Assembly (NCBI RefSeq): GCF_006438825.1
Contig: NZ_RCZP01000003.1
Span: forward strand, 186,001 to 250,000
Direction of reading: 5' to 3'
Length of the DNA: 64,000 nt
Source of the DNA: Muricoccus nepalensis
GTDB lineage: Bacteria > Pseudomonadota > Alphaproteobacteria > Acetobacterales > Acetobacteraceae
The first letter of the stretch is position 1. Every line of letters starts with the position of its first letter. The notes beneath the pieces are model-generated. The model did not search any database. It was not told the origin of the DNA and was given only the letters and a program-made list of their open reading frames with translations. Made by a program: the position numbers and the translations under genes. Positions 1-6,738 of this stretch are shown one piece after another.

Positions 1-593
1 GGCGCCCCGCCCTGCCGCACCGCGTAGCCCCGGCGCCGCGTGGCCGCGAGGAGGCGGGAGACGCGGGCCGGGTCGCGCGCCGGGGCGTCCGCCGGGTCGT
101 CCGATCCCGCCAGCAGGCGGAGGATCCCCTCCCGCTCGGCGGCCGGCGCGTGGGCGAGATAGGCGAGCCCCACCGTGCTCGCGAGCGGCGGCAGGCGCCG
201 CCCGACCATCCCGTGGTCAATCGAGAGCGGCGCGATGCGGTGGGTCGTGTCCCGGATGATCATGCGCGTGCCCTCCAGCGTCGCCACGTCCGAGGGCCAG
301 AGGATGCGCGCGGTCAGCGCCGTCAGGGCGGGCTTGGCGACAGTGGAGATCCACTGCTCATCCTCGAAGCCCTCGGAGAGCTCCCGGACCCGGAGGCGCA
401 GCAGGAAGCGGTCCTCCGAGGCGCCGCGGGCCACGTAGCCGTCTTCCAGCAGGGTCTGCATGACGCGGTACACCGTCGCGCGCGAGAGCCCCGTCTCCCG
501 CGCCAGCATCAGCACGCTGGCCGGTCCGAGGCGGTTCAGCGCCGCTAGGACGTCCAGGCCCCGCGACAGGGCGCGGATCGGCTTGGGCTGCAT
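1..593 (-). CDS. IclR-family transcriptional regulator (3' part cut by window edge)
   Basis: The reading frame is open from an ATG at 593 to the left edge, giving about 197 residues without a stop, so the C-terminal end is missing. The N-terminus has the IclR winged-helix layout: RALSRGLDVLAAL, then a recognition helix in LARETGLSRATVYRVMQTL, then the wing EDGYVAR. This is followed by the start of the effector domain (STVGLAYLAHAP). IclR proteins control catabolic or efflux operons, often a neighbouring one. The target here is unknown because the genes to the left are not visible. The gene is divergent from the metal ATPase, but no functional link is evident. Confidence 0.88.
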   Translation of the reverse strand, partial: MQPKPIRALSRGLDVLAALNRLGPASVLMLARETGLSRATVYRVMQTLLEDGYVARGASEDRFLLRLRVRELSEGFEDEQWISTVAKPALTALTARILWPSDVATLEGTRMIIRDTTHRIAPLSIDHGMVGRRLPPLASTVGLAYLAHAPAAEREGILRLLAGSDDPADAPARDPARVSRLLAATRRRGYAVRQGGA

Positions 594-890
594 CGCAGGA
601 CCGGCTCAGCCGGGCAATGGCCGGGGCGGCCCGGGAGGCCGCCCCGCTCCGCCGGCGGCACCGCCGTCCGTCACAAGACCGGGGCCGAACGCGTCAGCTT
701 CTGACAACAGCATCCTCCGGCGCGCGGCCTCGTCAGGCAGGACGGGCGACGCCCGCGCCGGGGATCACCAGCGAATCCGGCCCGACGGTCAAGGGCCGGG
801 CCGAGGCGAGGCGCGCCGGCGCCCGGGCACCCGCCGGCCCCGCGCGGCGCCGGCCGGAACGCCGCTTCCGCCCTTCCGCGGGATCGCCCC
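594..890. other. Intergenic region between divergent genes
   Basis: I see no convincing gene here. The possible reading frames on either strand have poor composition (Arg/Pro/Gly-rich) compared with the flanking genes. It should carry the leftward promoter of the IclR gene, but no clear -35/-10 pair was found. Confidence 0.5.
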
Positions 891-921
891 TTGATCCCTG
901 GCCCAGGGAGGGTCGTATCTG
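891..921 (+). promoter_or_regulatory. Candidate MerR-type metal-responsive promoter for the P1B ATPase
   Basis: A TTGATC element (891-896) and a TATCTG element (916-921) are separated by 19 bp, the long spacer typical of promoters activated by MerR-family metal sensors. The spacer and -35 contain the dyad TCCCTGGCCCAGGGA and end with AGGGT. This resembles the ACCCT...AGGGT arms of CadR/ZntR/PbrR sites, although the dyad is off-centre. It ends 24 nt before the ATPase start codon. No merR-type gene is in the window. The assignment is inference from spacing and symmetry. Confidence 0.35.
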
Positions 922-945
922 GGCACGGCAGCAGGAGCCTGGACC

Positions 946-3252
946 ATGGACGGTGTGCGGGACGGGGGCGGCGAGGCGCGGCGCGTGTCATGGCGCGTCG
1001 AGGGCATGGACTGCGCCTCCTGCGTCGCCAAGGTGGAGAAGGCCGTGAGCCGGCTGCCCGGGATCACGGACGTCTCCGTCAACCTGATGGCGGAGCGGCT
1101 CGGCGCCACGCTCTCCCCGGGCGGGGCGACGCGGGAGGCCGTCGAGGGCCAGATCGCGGCGGTGGGCTACCGGGCCACGCGCCTCGAGGGGGCGGCCGAC
1201 GCGGCCACCACCGGCGCCCGCGCGGCCCACGACCACGCGGCCCACGACCACTCGCACGACCACGCGGGCCACGATCACCACGACCACGCGCATGATGGCT
1301 ATCACGCGCACGGCGATCACGCGCAGGGCGGTGCCTTCGGCCATTCCCACGCCGACCACGACGACCCGGCCGACGCGACCAGGCCCTGGTACGCGACAGG
1401 CAAGGCCCGGCTCGTCTGGCTCCTAGGCGCCCTGGTCCTCGGCGCCTACGCCCTGTCCCTCGTCCTTCCGGCCCGGCTGACCGACCCGCTCTTCCTCGTC
1501 GCCACGCTCGTCGCCCTCGTGCCCTTCGGCCGCCGCGCCGTCGCCCTGGCCCGGGCCGGGACGCCCTTCTCCATCGAGACCCTGATGGTGACCGCCGCCG
1601 CCGGCGCCGCCGTCATCGGCGCCGCGGAGGAGGCGGCCGTCGTCGTCCTTCTCTTCGCGCTCGGCGAATTGCTGGAGAACGTGGCGGCCGGGCGCGCCCG
1701 AGCGGGCATCCGGGCGCTGGCCAGCCTCATGCCGCGGACGGCGCAGCGCCTGCGCCCCGACGGCACGGCCGAGGAGGTGCCCTCCGACCGCCTCGCCGTC
1801 GGCGACCTCGTCCTCGTCCGGCCCGGCGACCGCGTCCCCTGCGACGGCGCCATCGAGGAGGGCCAGTCCTCCCTCGACGAGAGCCCCGTGACCGGCGAGA
1901 GCATCCCCGTCCCCCGCGGCCCCGGCGAGGCCGTCGTCGCGGGCTCGATCAACGCCGACGGCGCGCTGCGCGTGCGGGTCACGCGCGGCGCGGCGGACAA
2001 CACCATCGCCCGCATCATCCGCCTGGTGGAGGAGGCGACCGCCTCCCGTGCGCCGACCCAGCGCTTCATCGAGCGCTTCTCGGCCTACTGGACCCCCGGG
2101 GCGATGCTCGTCTCGCTGCTGGTCATCCTGGTGCCGCCCTTCCTGCTGGGCTGGGACGGGTGGACGAGCCTCTACCGCGGGCTGGCCGTGCTGCTGATCG
2201 CCTGCCCCTGCGCCCTCGTCATCTCCGTTCCCGCCGCCCTGGCCTCGGGCCTCTCCGCCGGCGCCCGGCGCGGCCTCCTCATCAAGGGCGGCGCCGCGCT
2301 GGAGGCGATCGGCGCCGCGACGACCGTGGCCTTCGACAAGACCGGCACGCTGACGGAGGGGCGCCCGACCGTGACCGATCTCCTCCCCGCCCCCGGGACC
2401 TCGGAGGCCGAGCTCCTCGCGCTGGCCGCCGCCGTCGAGCAGGGGTCGTCCCACCCCCTCGCGCGCGCCGTCGTGGCGGCGGCCGAGGCGCGGGGCCTCG
2501 CGACGCCGCCCGCCTCCGGCCAGGGCGCCGTGCCCGGGAAGGGCGTCGTCGCCACGGTCGGCGGCCGCCGCGTGAGCGTCGGCAGCCCGCGCCACGCGGC
2601 GGAGGGCGGGGCGGAGCTCGGCGCCCTGGCCGAGGCCGTCGCCCGCCTCGAGGCCGAGGGAAAGACGGCCGTCGTGGTCCTGGACGAGAACGCCGTCCGG
2701 GGGGTGCTGGCGCTGCGCGACGAGCCGCGCGGCGACGCGGCCGAGGGCATCCTCGCCCTCTCCCGCCTGGGCATCCACTCCGTCATGCTCACCGGCGACA
2801 ACGCCCGCACCGGCGCCGCCATCGCGAAGGCCCTCGGCCTCGAGGCGAAGGCGGAGCTCCTGCCGGCCGACAAGCTCCGCGAGATCGCGGCGCTCCGGTC
2901 CGCCGGGACGGTGGTGATGGTCGGCGACGGCATCAACGACGCCCCCGCCCTCGCGGCGGCCTCCGTCGGCGTCGCCATGGGCGGCGGCACGGACGTCGCG
3001 CTCGAGGCGGCGGACGCGGCCGTGCTGCGGGACCGGGTCTCCGGCGTGGCGGAGCTCGTCGGCCTGTCGCGCTCAACCCTGGCGAACGTGCGGACGAACG
3101 TCGCCCTTGCGGTGGGGCTGAAGGCGGTGTTCCTCGTCACCACCCTGATCGGCGCCACCGGCCTCTGGCCCGCCATCCTGGCGGACACCGGGGCCACGGT
3201 GCTCGTCACGCTCAACGCGCTGCGCCTGCTCGCCTGGAAACCCGCCGCGTAG
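946..3252 (+). CDS. P1B-type heavy-metal-translocating ATPase (Zn/Cd/Pb type), His-rich
   Basis: This 768-residue ATP-driven inner-membrane pump should export soft divalent metals. In order: an HMA metal-binding domain with GMDCASC (C23, C26), a histidine-rich linker (about residues 88-143, many HDH/HDHA units), membrane helices, the actuator TGES (about 316), the CPC ion-path motif in ACPCALVIS (about 420), the phosphorylation site DKTGTLTEG (D464), TGDN, and GDGINDAPALA (about 660). CPC with a His-rich N-terminus fits the ZntA/CadA group better than the Cu group, but metal choice is inferred. CAGGAG sits 8 nt before the ATG. The His-rich stretch uses many CAC/GAC codons and looks repetitive at DNA level. 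Confidence 0.93.
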   Translation: MDGVRDGGGEARRVSWRVEGMDCASCVAKVEKAVSRLPGITDVSVNLMAERLGATLSPGGATREAVEGQIAAVGYRATRLEGAADAATTGARAAHDHAAHDHSHDHAGHDHHDHAHDGYHAHGDHAQGGAFGHSHADHDDPADATRPWYATGKARLVWLLGALVLGAYALSLVLPARLTDPLFLVATLVALVPFGRRAVALARAGTPFSIETLMVTAAAGAAVIGAAEEAAVVVLLFALGELLENVAAGRARAGIRALASLMPRTAQRLRPDGTAEEVPSDRLAVGDLVLVRPGDRVPCDGAIEEGQSSLDESPVTGESIPVPRGPGEAVVAGSINADGALRVRVTRGAADNTIARIIRLVEEATASRAPTQRFIERFSAYWTPGAMLVSLLVILVPPFLLGWDGWTSLYRGLAVLLIACPCALVISVPAALASGLSAGARRGLLIKGGAALEAIGAATTVAFDKTGTLTEGRPTVTDLLPAPGTSEAELLALAAAVEQGSSHPLARAVVAAAEARGLATPPASGQGAVPGKGVVATVGGRRVSVGSPRHAAEGGAELGALAEAVARLEAEGKTAVVVLDENAVRGVLALRDEPRGDAAEGILALSRLGIHSVMLTGDNARTGAAIAKALGLEAKAELLPADKLREIAALRSAGTVVMVGDGINDAPALAAASVGVAMGGGTDVALEAADAAVLRDRVSGVAELVGLSRSTLANVRTNVALAVGLKAVFLVTTLIGATGLWPAILADTGATVLVTLNALRLLAWKPAA

Positions 3253-3286
3253 CGGCACCGGAAGCCCGCGCGGCAAACGCCGGGCG

Positions 3287-4291
3287 TCACGGCTTCGTCG
3301 GCTCCTGCAGCGGCGTCGAGGCGTCCGTCCGCGCCGTCCCGGCCGCGGCCGGCCCCGGCTCCACCAGCGCGGCCAGCAGCCGCCGCGTCATCACCGGCAG
3401 CATGAAGATCGGGAAGACGCCGAGCGCGAGCAGCAGCTCGACCACCGGCCGGTCCGCGAGGAAGGGCGCGGCGGCGGACCAGATGAGGGTGATGTTGCGG
3501 TTGCCGCTCACCAGGCCGACGGTGAGGGCGCGGGTGCGCTCCATGACGCCGCTGAACAGCAGCGCCCCGACGAGCTGGAAGCCCGCGTTCGCGAGGAAGG
3601 CAACGCCCAGCAGCAGCGCCGCCTGCAGGGGCGCCTCCAGGATCTCGTCCCGCATGCCCCGCATCGCCCCCACCGCCACCAGCAGGAGGCCGAGGACCGC
3701 GACCCCGGTCATGGCGTTCGGGTTCCCCGCCACCCATCCGCCGGCGAAGCGCCGCAGGAGGATGGCCGCGCCCGCCGCGCCCCCGACGATCAGGCCCAGC
3801 CGCCCCGCCAGCGCCACGGGCTCGATCGCCAGCTCGGCGCCCGTCAGCGCGGCGGCGAGCGGCGGCAGGTAGAAGGGCGAGGCGAGCGTCGCCACGACCG
3901 TGGCCAGCAGGGCGAGCGGCGCGCTGAGGCCGAGCATGGCCGCGATGGCCGCCGCGCTGCCGACCGGCGGGGCGAGCGCGGTGAGCAGCAGCCCCTGCGC
4001 CACGTCGTGGCTCGGCCGGGCGAGCAGCAGCAGGCCGAAGGCGAGGAGCGGCACGCCGAAGGTCGCCCAGGCCAGCGCCGCGAGGAGCCCGGCGCGGTCC
4101 GCCGCCTCCGCGCGGAAGGCCGGCCCGTCCACCTTCAGGAAGGCGCCGAGCGTGAAGACGAAGACGGCCACCCCCATCAGCGGGCGCGCGAGCTCCGCGA
4201 GGGGCGGGGCGACCAGCCCGATCAGCACGCCCCCGCAGAGCAGCCCCGGCCCGTTCCGCCCGGCGAAGGCGAGCAGCCGTCCCGCGCTCAT
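3287..4291 (-). CDS. BASS-family (bile acid:sodium symporter-like) membrane transporter
   Basis: This is a 334-residue, almost entirely hydrophobic protein with about nine to ten predicted membrane helices and the polar signature GNRNITLIWSAA near residue 275, where BASS proteins keep conserved Asn/Ser residues in the crossover region. The family moves organic anions or metalloids with Na+; the substrate here is unknown. The ATG at 4291 begins MSAGRLLAFAGRNG and opens directly into the first helix. An upstream in-frame extension exists but has non-coding composition. The gene converges on the metal ATPase with 34 bp between them, and a 43-bp repeated element lies about 200 bp upstream. Confidence 0.75.
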   Translation of the reverse strand: MSAGRLLAFAGRNGPGLLCGGVLIGLVAPPLAELARPLMGVAVFVFTLGAFLKVDGPAFRAEAADRAGLLAALAWATFGVPLLAFGLLLLARPSHDVAQGLLLTALAPPVGSAAAIAAMLGLSAPLALLATVVATLASPFYLPPLAAALTGAELAIEPVALAGRLGLIVGGAAGAAILLRRFAGGWVAGNPNAMTGVAVLGLLLVAVGAMRGMRDEILEAPLQAALLLGVAFLANAGFQLVGALLFSGVMERTRALTVGLVSGNRNITLIWSAAAPFLADRPVVELLLALGVFPIFMLPVMTRRLLAALVEPGPAAAGTARTDASTPLQEPTKP

Positions 4292-4493
4292 GGCCCGACG
4301 GCCCGGCGCCCGCGGCGTAGGGCCCGGAGGCGCCCGGCCGCCGTCGCGGCGCGCGCCCGTCCCGCTCCCACTCGCTGCCCCGGCCACGAAACGGCGCCCC
4401 GCGCGATGCCCATCGGCTTCCCCTCGACCATCCTGGTCCTGGACGGCCGCGCGCCGCCCCTCGCCGCGAGCATCACGGCTGGCGTCCCGCCCC

Positions 4494-4536
4494 GGGCGTG
4501 AAAACCCCGTCAAACCCGGCGCCGGAACGTGTGACG
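4494..4536 (-). repeat. 43-bp element, copy A (possible promoter/operator)
   Basis: This copy matches the element at 6551-6593 at 32 of 43 positions with no gaps. Read leftward, both contain CGTyACACGTTyCG, then CCGGkTTTGAyG about 5 nt later, and both end in ACGCCC. Copy A lies 203-245 bp upstream of the BASS transporter start, oriented the same way as copy B is to its downstream gene. It is not part of any recognised coding sequence. A shared promoter or regulator site is the simplest reading, but no known sigma-factor consensus fits clearly. Confidence 0.5.
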
Positions 4537-4588
4537 CCCGCCGCGGCGTGCCGGCGCCGCCCCGGGTCCGGCGGGCGGGCCGCGCGCC

Positions 4589-5023
4589 TCATCCGGCACC
4601 GGCCGGCCACGAGGGGTGGAGAAGCGCCTGCCGGAGCGCCCGCCCGATCTGCCCGGCCCGGACCATTCGGCTGAGATGGCACGCCTGGGCGAGGAGGACC
4701 GCCGCGTTCCCCGCGTCGAGGATGGAGCAGGTCAGGGGCAGGGCGCTGACCATCCGGAAGGCCAGGTCGGCCGCGACCGACGGGTGGTCCTGGCCCATCC
4801 AGGCCGCCAGCGCGGCTACCCCCGCGAGGGCCGTGCCGCCGCTCGTCGCCGCCTCCCGCCGGGCGCGGCAGCGCTGGACGCGCATCGCCGCAAGCAGCTG
4901 CCGCTCGGCCTCGCCGACCGGATCGGAGGCGTCGAGGGACGCCCGCCCGCAACGGGAGAGGTATCTCCACGCGAGGCTCCGGCACTCGGCCTCCGCGTCG
5001 CGCGCGACGGACCCTTGCGGCAT
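4589..5023 (-). CDS. Hypothetical protein, 144 aa
   Basis: I do not recognise this protein. The ATG at 5023 (MPQGSVARDAEAE) is preceded by GAGGGG 9 nt upstream. An alternative ATG lies eight codons earlier at 5047. The protein is soluble and mostly alpha-helical in appearance, Ala-rich, with several cysteines (RCGRAS, QRCRARRE, LTCSIL, AQACHLSRM) and no membrane segment. Codon use is normal for the window, which supports a real gene. It points the same way as the two small genes to its right, but with a 365-bp gap. Confidence 0.55.
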   Translation of the reverse strand: MPQGSVARDAEAECRSLAWRYLSRCGRASLDASDPVGEAERQLLAAMRVQRCRARREAATSGGTALAGVAALAAWMGQDHPSVAADLAFRMVSALPLTCSILDAGNAAVLLAQACHLSRMVRAGQIGRALRQALLHPSWPAGAG

Positions 5024-5388
5024 CGCCTGTTCCCCTCGCTCCACCATCCGGCCCGTCGCCGCGGGATGGCCCGGGCGGCCGCGCCGGGAACGACCCTCCA
5101 CCGGCTTGGGGCGGAAGAGACCCCGAACGAGGTTGCCCCGTGCCGCCGCGCCCGGCCCGTGCCGAAGGTCACCCGCCGGGGAGCACCCAGGGCACTCCCC
5201 AAGGAAGGGCGGCGGCACGGGCCTCAGGGACGCAGCGGTCCGCGCGCCGCGGGCGTTACGAGCGCGACGGCGCAATCGAGGGCGGCCGCGCCGATCAAGG
5301 GCGCACCGGACCAGGCGGCCGCGCGCCGGACGGGGGAGGCGCCGGGCGCTTCGGCTCCGGGGGATGGCCCGCCGTCGGCCGGCACCGC
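5024..5388. other. Intergenic, no gene seen
   Basis: This G+C-rich stretch carries no reading frame with convincing composition on either strand, no tRNA-like fold and no clear terminator. It may hold the promoter of the 144-aa gene to its left. Confidence 0.4.
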
Positions 5389-6021
5389 CTAGTCGAGCGC
5401 CGGCACGCAGTCCTCGTCCAGCAGGGCGAGCGCCGCGAAGCGCGGCCCGAGCGGGCCCAGGTAGCGGCGCGCCGCCTCCTCCCCCGCGCGCAGCACCGCC
5501 GCGCCGCCGAGGCCGGGAACGCCGAAGGCGGAGACCGGGCCGGCCGGCAACCCGCGCAGCATCCGCAACGCGCCGAACAGGTCCGGCAAGAGGTCCTCCG
5601 GCGCCGGTGCCGGGGGAAGAAAAGCGCTGTCGGCGGAGAGGCCGCGCGCGGTGTGCACGTCCAGCTCCAGCACCGCCGCCCCCGCCTCCAGCAACTCCGC
5701 CGCGAGCCGGTCGCGCCAGGGCTCGGCGCCGGCAAACTCGCCGAGCAGGACGGCGGCGGGGTCGCCCGGCCGCCAGGCGGCGGGCGTCGTCAGCATGGCC
5801 GGCACGGGGCCCGGCGATGGCGCTCCCCCGTCGGGCGGCGCGGCCGGCTCCACCCAGCGAGCCTCCATGCGCGCACCGGACGGAGTCTCCAGTCCGGTGG
5901 CGACGCTCGTGCCGAGGCCGGGAAGGCCCGCCAACGCCAGGACGGCGACGCGCGCCGCGGCCCCGGCGCCAGCGACGGCGCGCCCGATGCCCCCGCGCGC
6001 CCCGTCCGTCGCCGGGGTCAC
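5389..6021 (-). CDS. Hypothetical protein, degenerate alpha/beta-hydrolase-like
   Basis: The start is a GTG whose last bases overlap the stop of the upstream gene (GTGA), implying translational coupling and a 210-residue product. The N-terminal 30 residues are Gly/Ala-rich and could be an export signal or membrane anchor. The remainder resembles an alpha/beta-hydrolase strand-helix pattern (AVLLGEFAGAEPW, AAVLELDVHTARG, VSAFGVPGLGGAAVL, ALLDEDCVP), but the nucleophile elbow reads FGVPGLG with no Ser. It is therefore either non-catalytic or a different fold. It pairs with the secreted protein upstream. Confidence 0.5.
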   Translation of the reverse strand: MTPATDGARGGIGRAVAGAGAAARVAVLALAGLPGLGTSVATGLETPSGARMEARWVEPAAPPDGGAPSPGPVPAMLTTPAAWRPGDPAAVLLGEFAGAEPWRDRLAAELLEAGAAVLELDVHTARGLSADSAFLPPAPAPEDLLPDLFGALRMLRGLPAGPVSAFGVPGLGGAAVLRAGEEAARRYLGPLGPRFAALALLDEDCVPALD

Positions 6022-6455
6022 GGCGCGCCCTCCCGCGTCTTGGCCGGGCCCGACCGCCTCGGCCCGCCGCCGTGCCACGCCCGCGACCCGACGGGCGTCG
6101 ACAGGCCGGCCGTGCTCTCGCGGGGCGCGGGCCTCTCCGTCGCCGCCGTCCCGGCCGCGGGCGCGTCGCAGGCCGATCGCCTCTGCCGCTCCAGCGCCGC
6201 CAGCTCGTTCCCGGTGAGCGCGCCGGCGCGGTGCATGACGGCCAGGAACCGCGCGTAGGTCGCCGGGTCGAGCAGGGTCTCCACGCCCTCCAGCGAGCAC
6301 TCGCAGGCGCTCCCCGCGGCGCGGCAGAAGGCGACGACCTCCGTCGACGGATCCGGCGGCAGGCCGTCCGGCCCCGCCCCCAGCGCCGGCCGGCAGGCCG
6401 GCCACGACGAGAGACAGGCGGCGAGCCACGCGCCGGTCACCGACCTCCAGGACAC
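6018..6455 (-). CDS. Small secreted protein, hypothetical
   Basis: This is a 145-residue product with a Sec-type signal peptide (MSWRSVTGAWLAACLSSW, cleavage expected near ALGA-GPDG). A short conserved-looking domain follows with cysteines in VAFCRAAGSACECSLEGVE and helices TYARFLAVMHRAGALTG and ELAALERQRRSAC. The tail is low-complexity and Pro/Arg-rich. I do not recognise the family. Its stop overlaps the start of the next leftward gene, so the two form an operon. The 43-bp element copy B lies about 96 bp upstream and may be its promoter region. Confidence 0.55.
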   Translation of the reverse strand: MSWRSVTGAWLAACLSSWPACRPALGAGPDGLPPDPSTEVVAFCRAAGSACECSLEGVETLLDPATYARFLAVMHRAGALTGNELAALERQRRSACDAPAAGTAATERPAPRESTAGLSTPVGSRAWHGGGPRRSGPAKTREGAP

Positions 6456-6550
6456 GATCGCCCTCCTCCGCTGCGGGAATACGGCCTCGGCATCGCGCCG
6501 CCAGCCTGCCGCTGCGCGTCGCGACAGGCTGCACGCCGCGGGCGGAAAGG

Positions 6551-6593
6551 GGGCGTTAGAAGCGCATCAAAACCGGGCTCGAAACGTGTAACG
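6551..6593 (-). repeat. 43-bp element, copy B (possible promoter/operator)
   Basis: This is the second copy of the element at 4494-4536 (32/43 identical, ungapped). It lies 96-138 bp upstream of the secreted-protein gene on the left and about 145 bp upstream of the divergent BTAD regulator on the right. The conserved blocks are GGGCGT, TCAA, ACGTGT and the terminal ACG in plus-strand reading. The proximity to a DNA-binding regulator makes a shared operator plausible. Confidence 0.5.
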
Positions 6594-6738
6594 GGCCGGG
6601 CGGCACGCGCCGCGGAACGCCTTGGGCGGCGCATGCAAATGAGTTAATGCCGGCCGGCTCTCCAGCCCGCCAGATTGATCCGTGGCCCCTCCCCCGCGCG
6701 TCGACGGCGTGCGGGACGGGGCGGACGGAGGGCTTGCG

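Noticed and set aside
1215-1345. Short repeated GACCACGC-like units, possible tandem repeat or CRISPR
   Set aside because: The repeats are in frame within the ATPase gene and encode the His/Asp-rich linker; there are no spacers.
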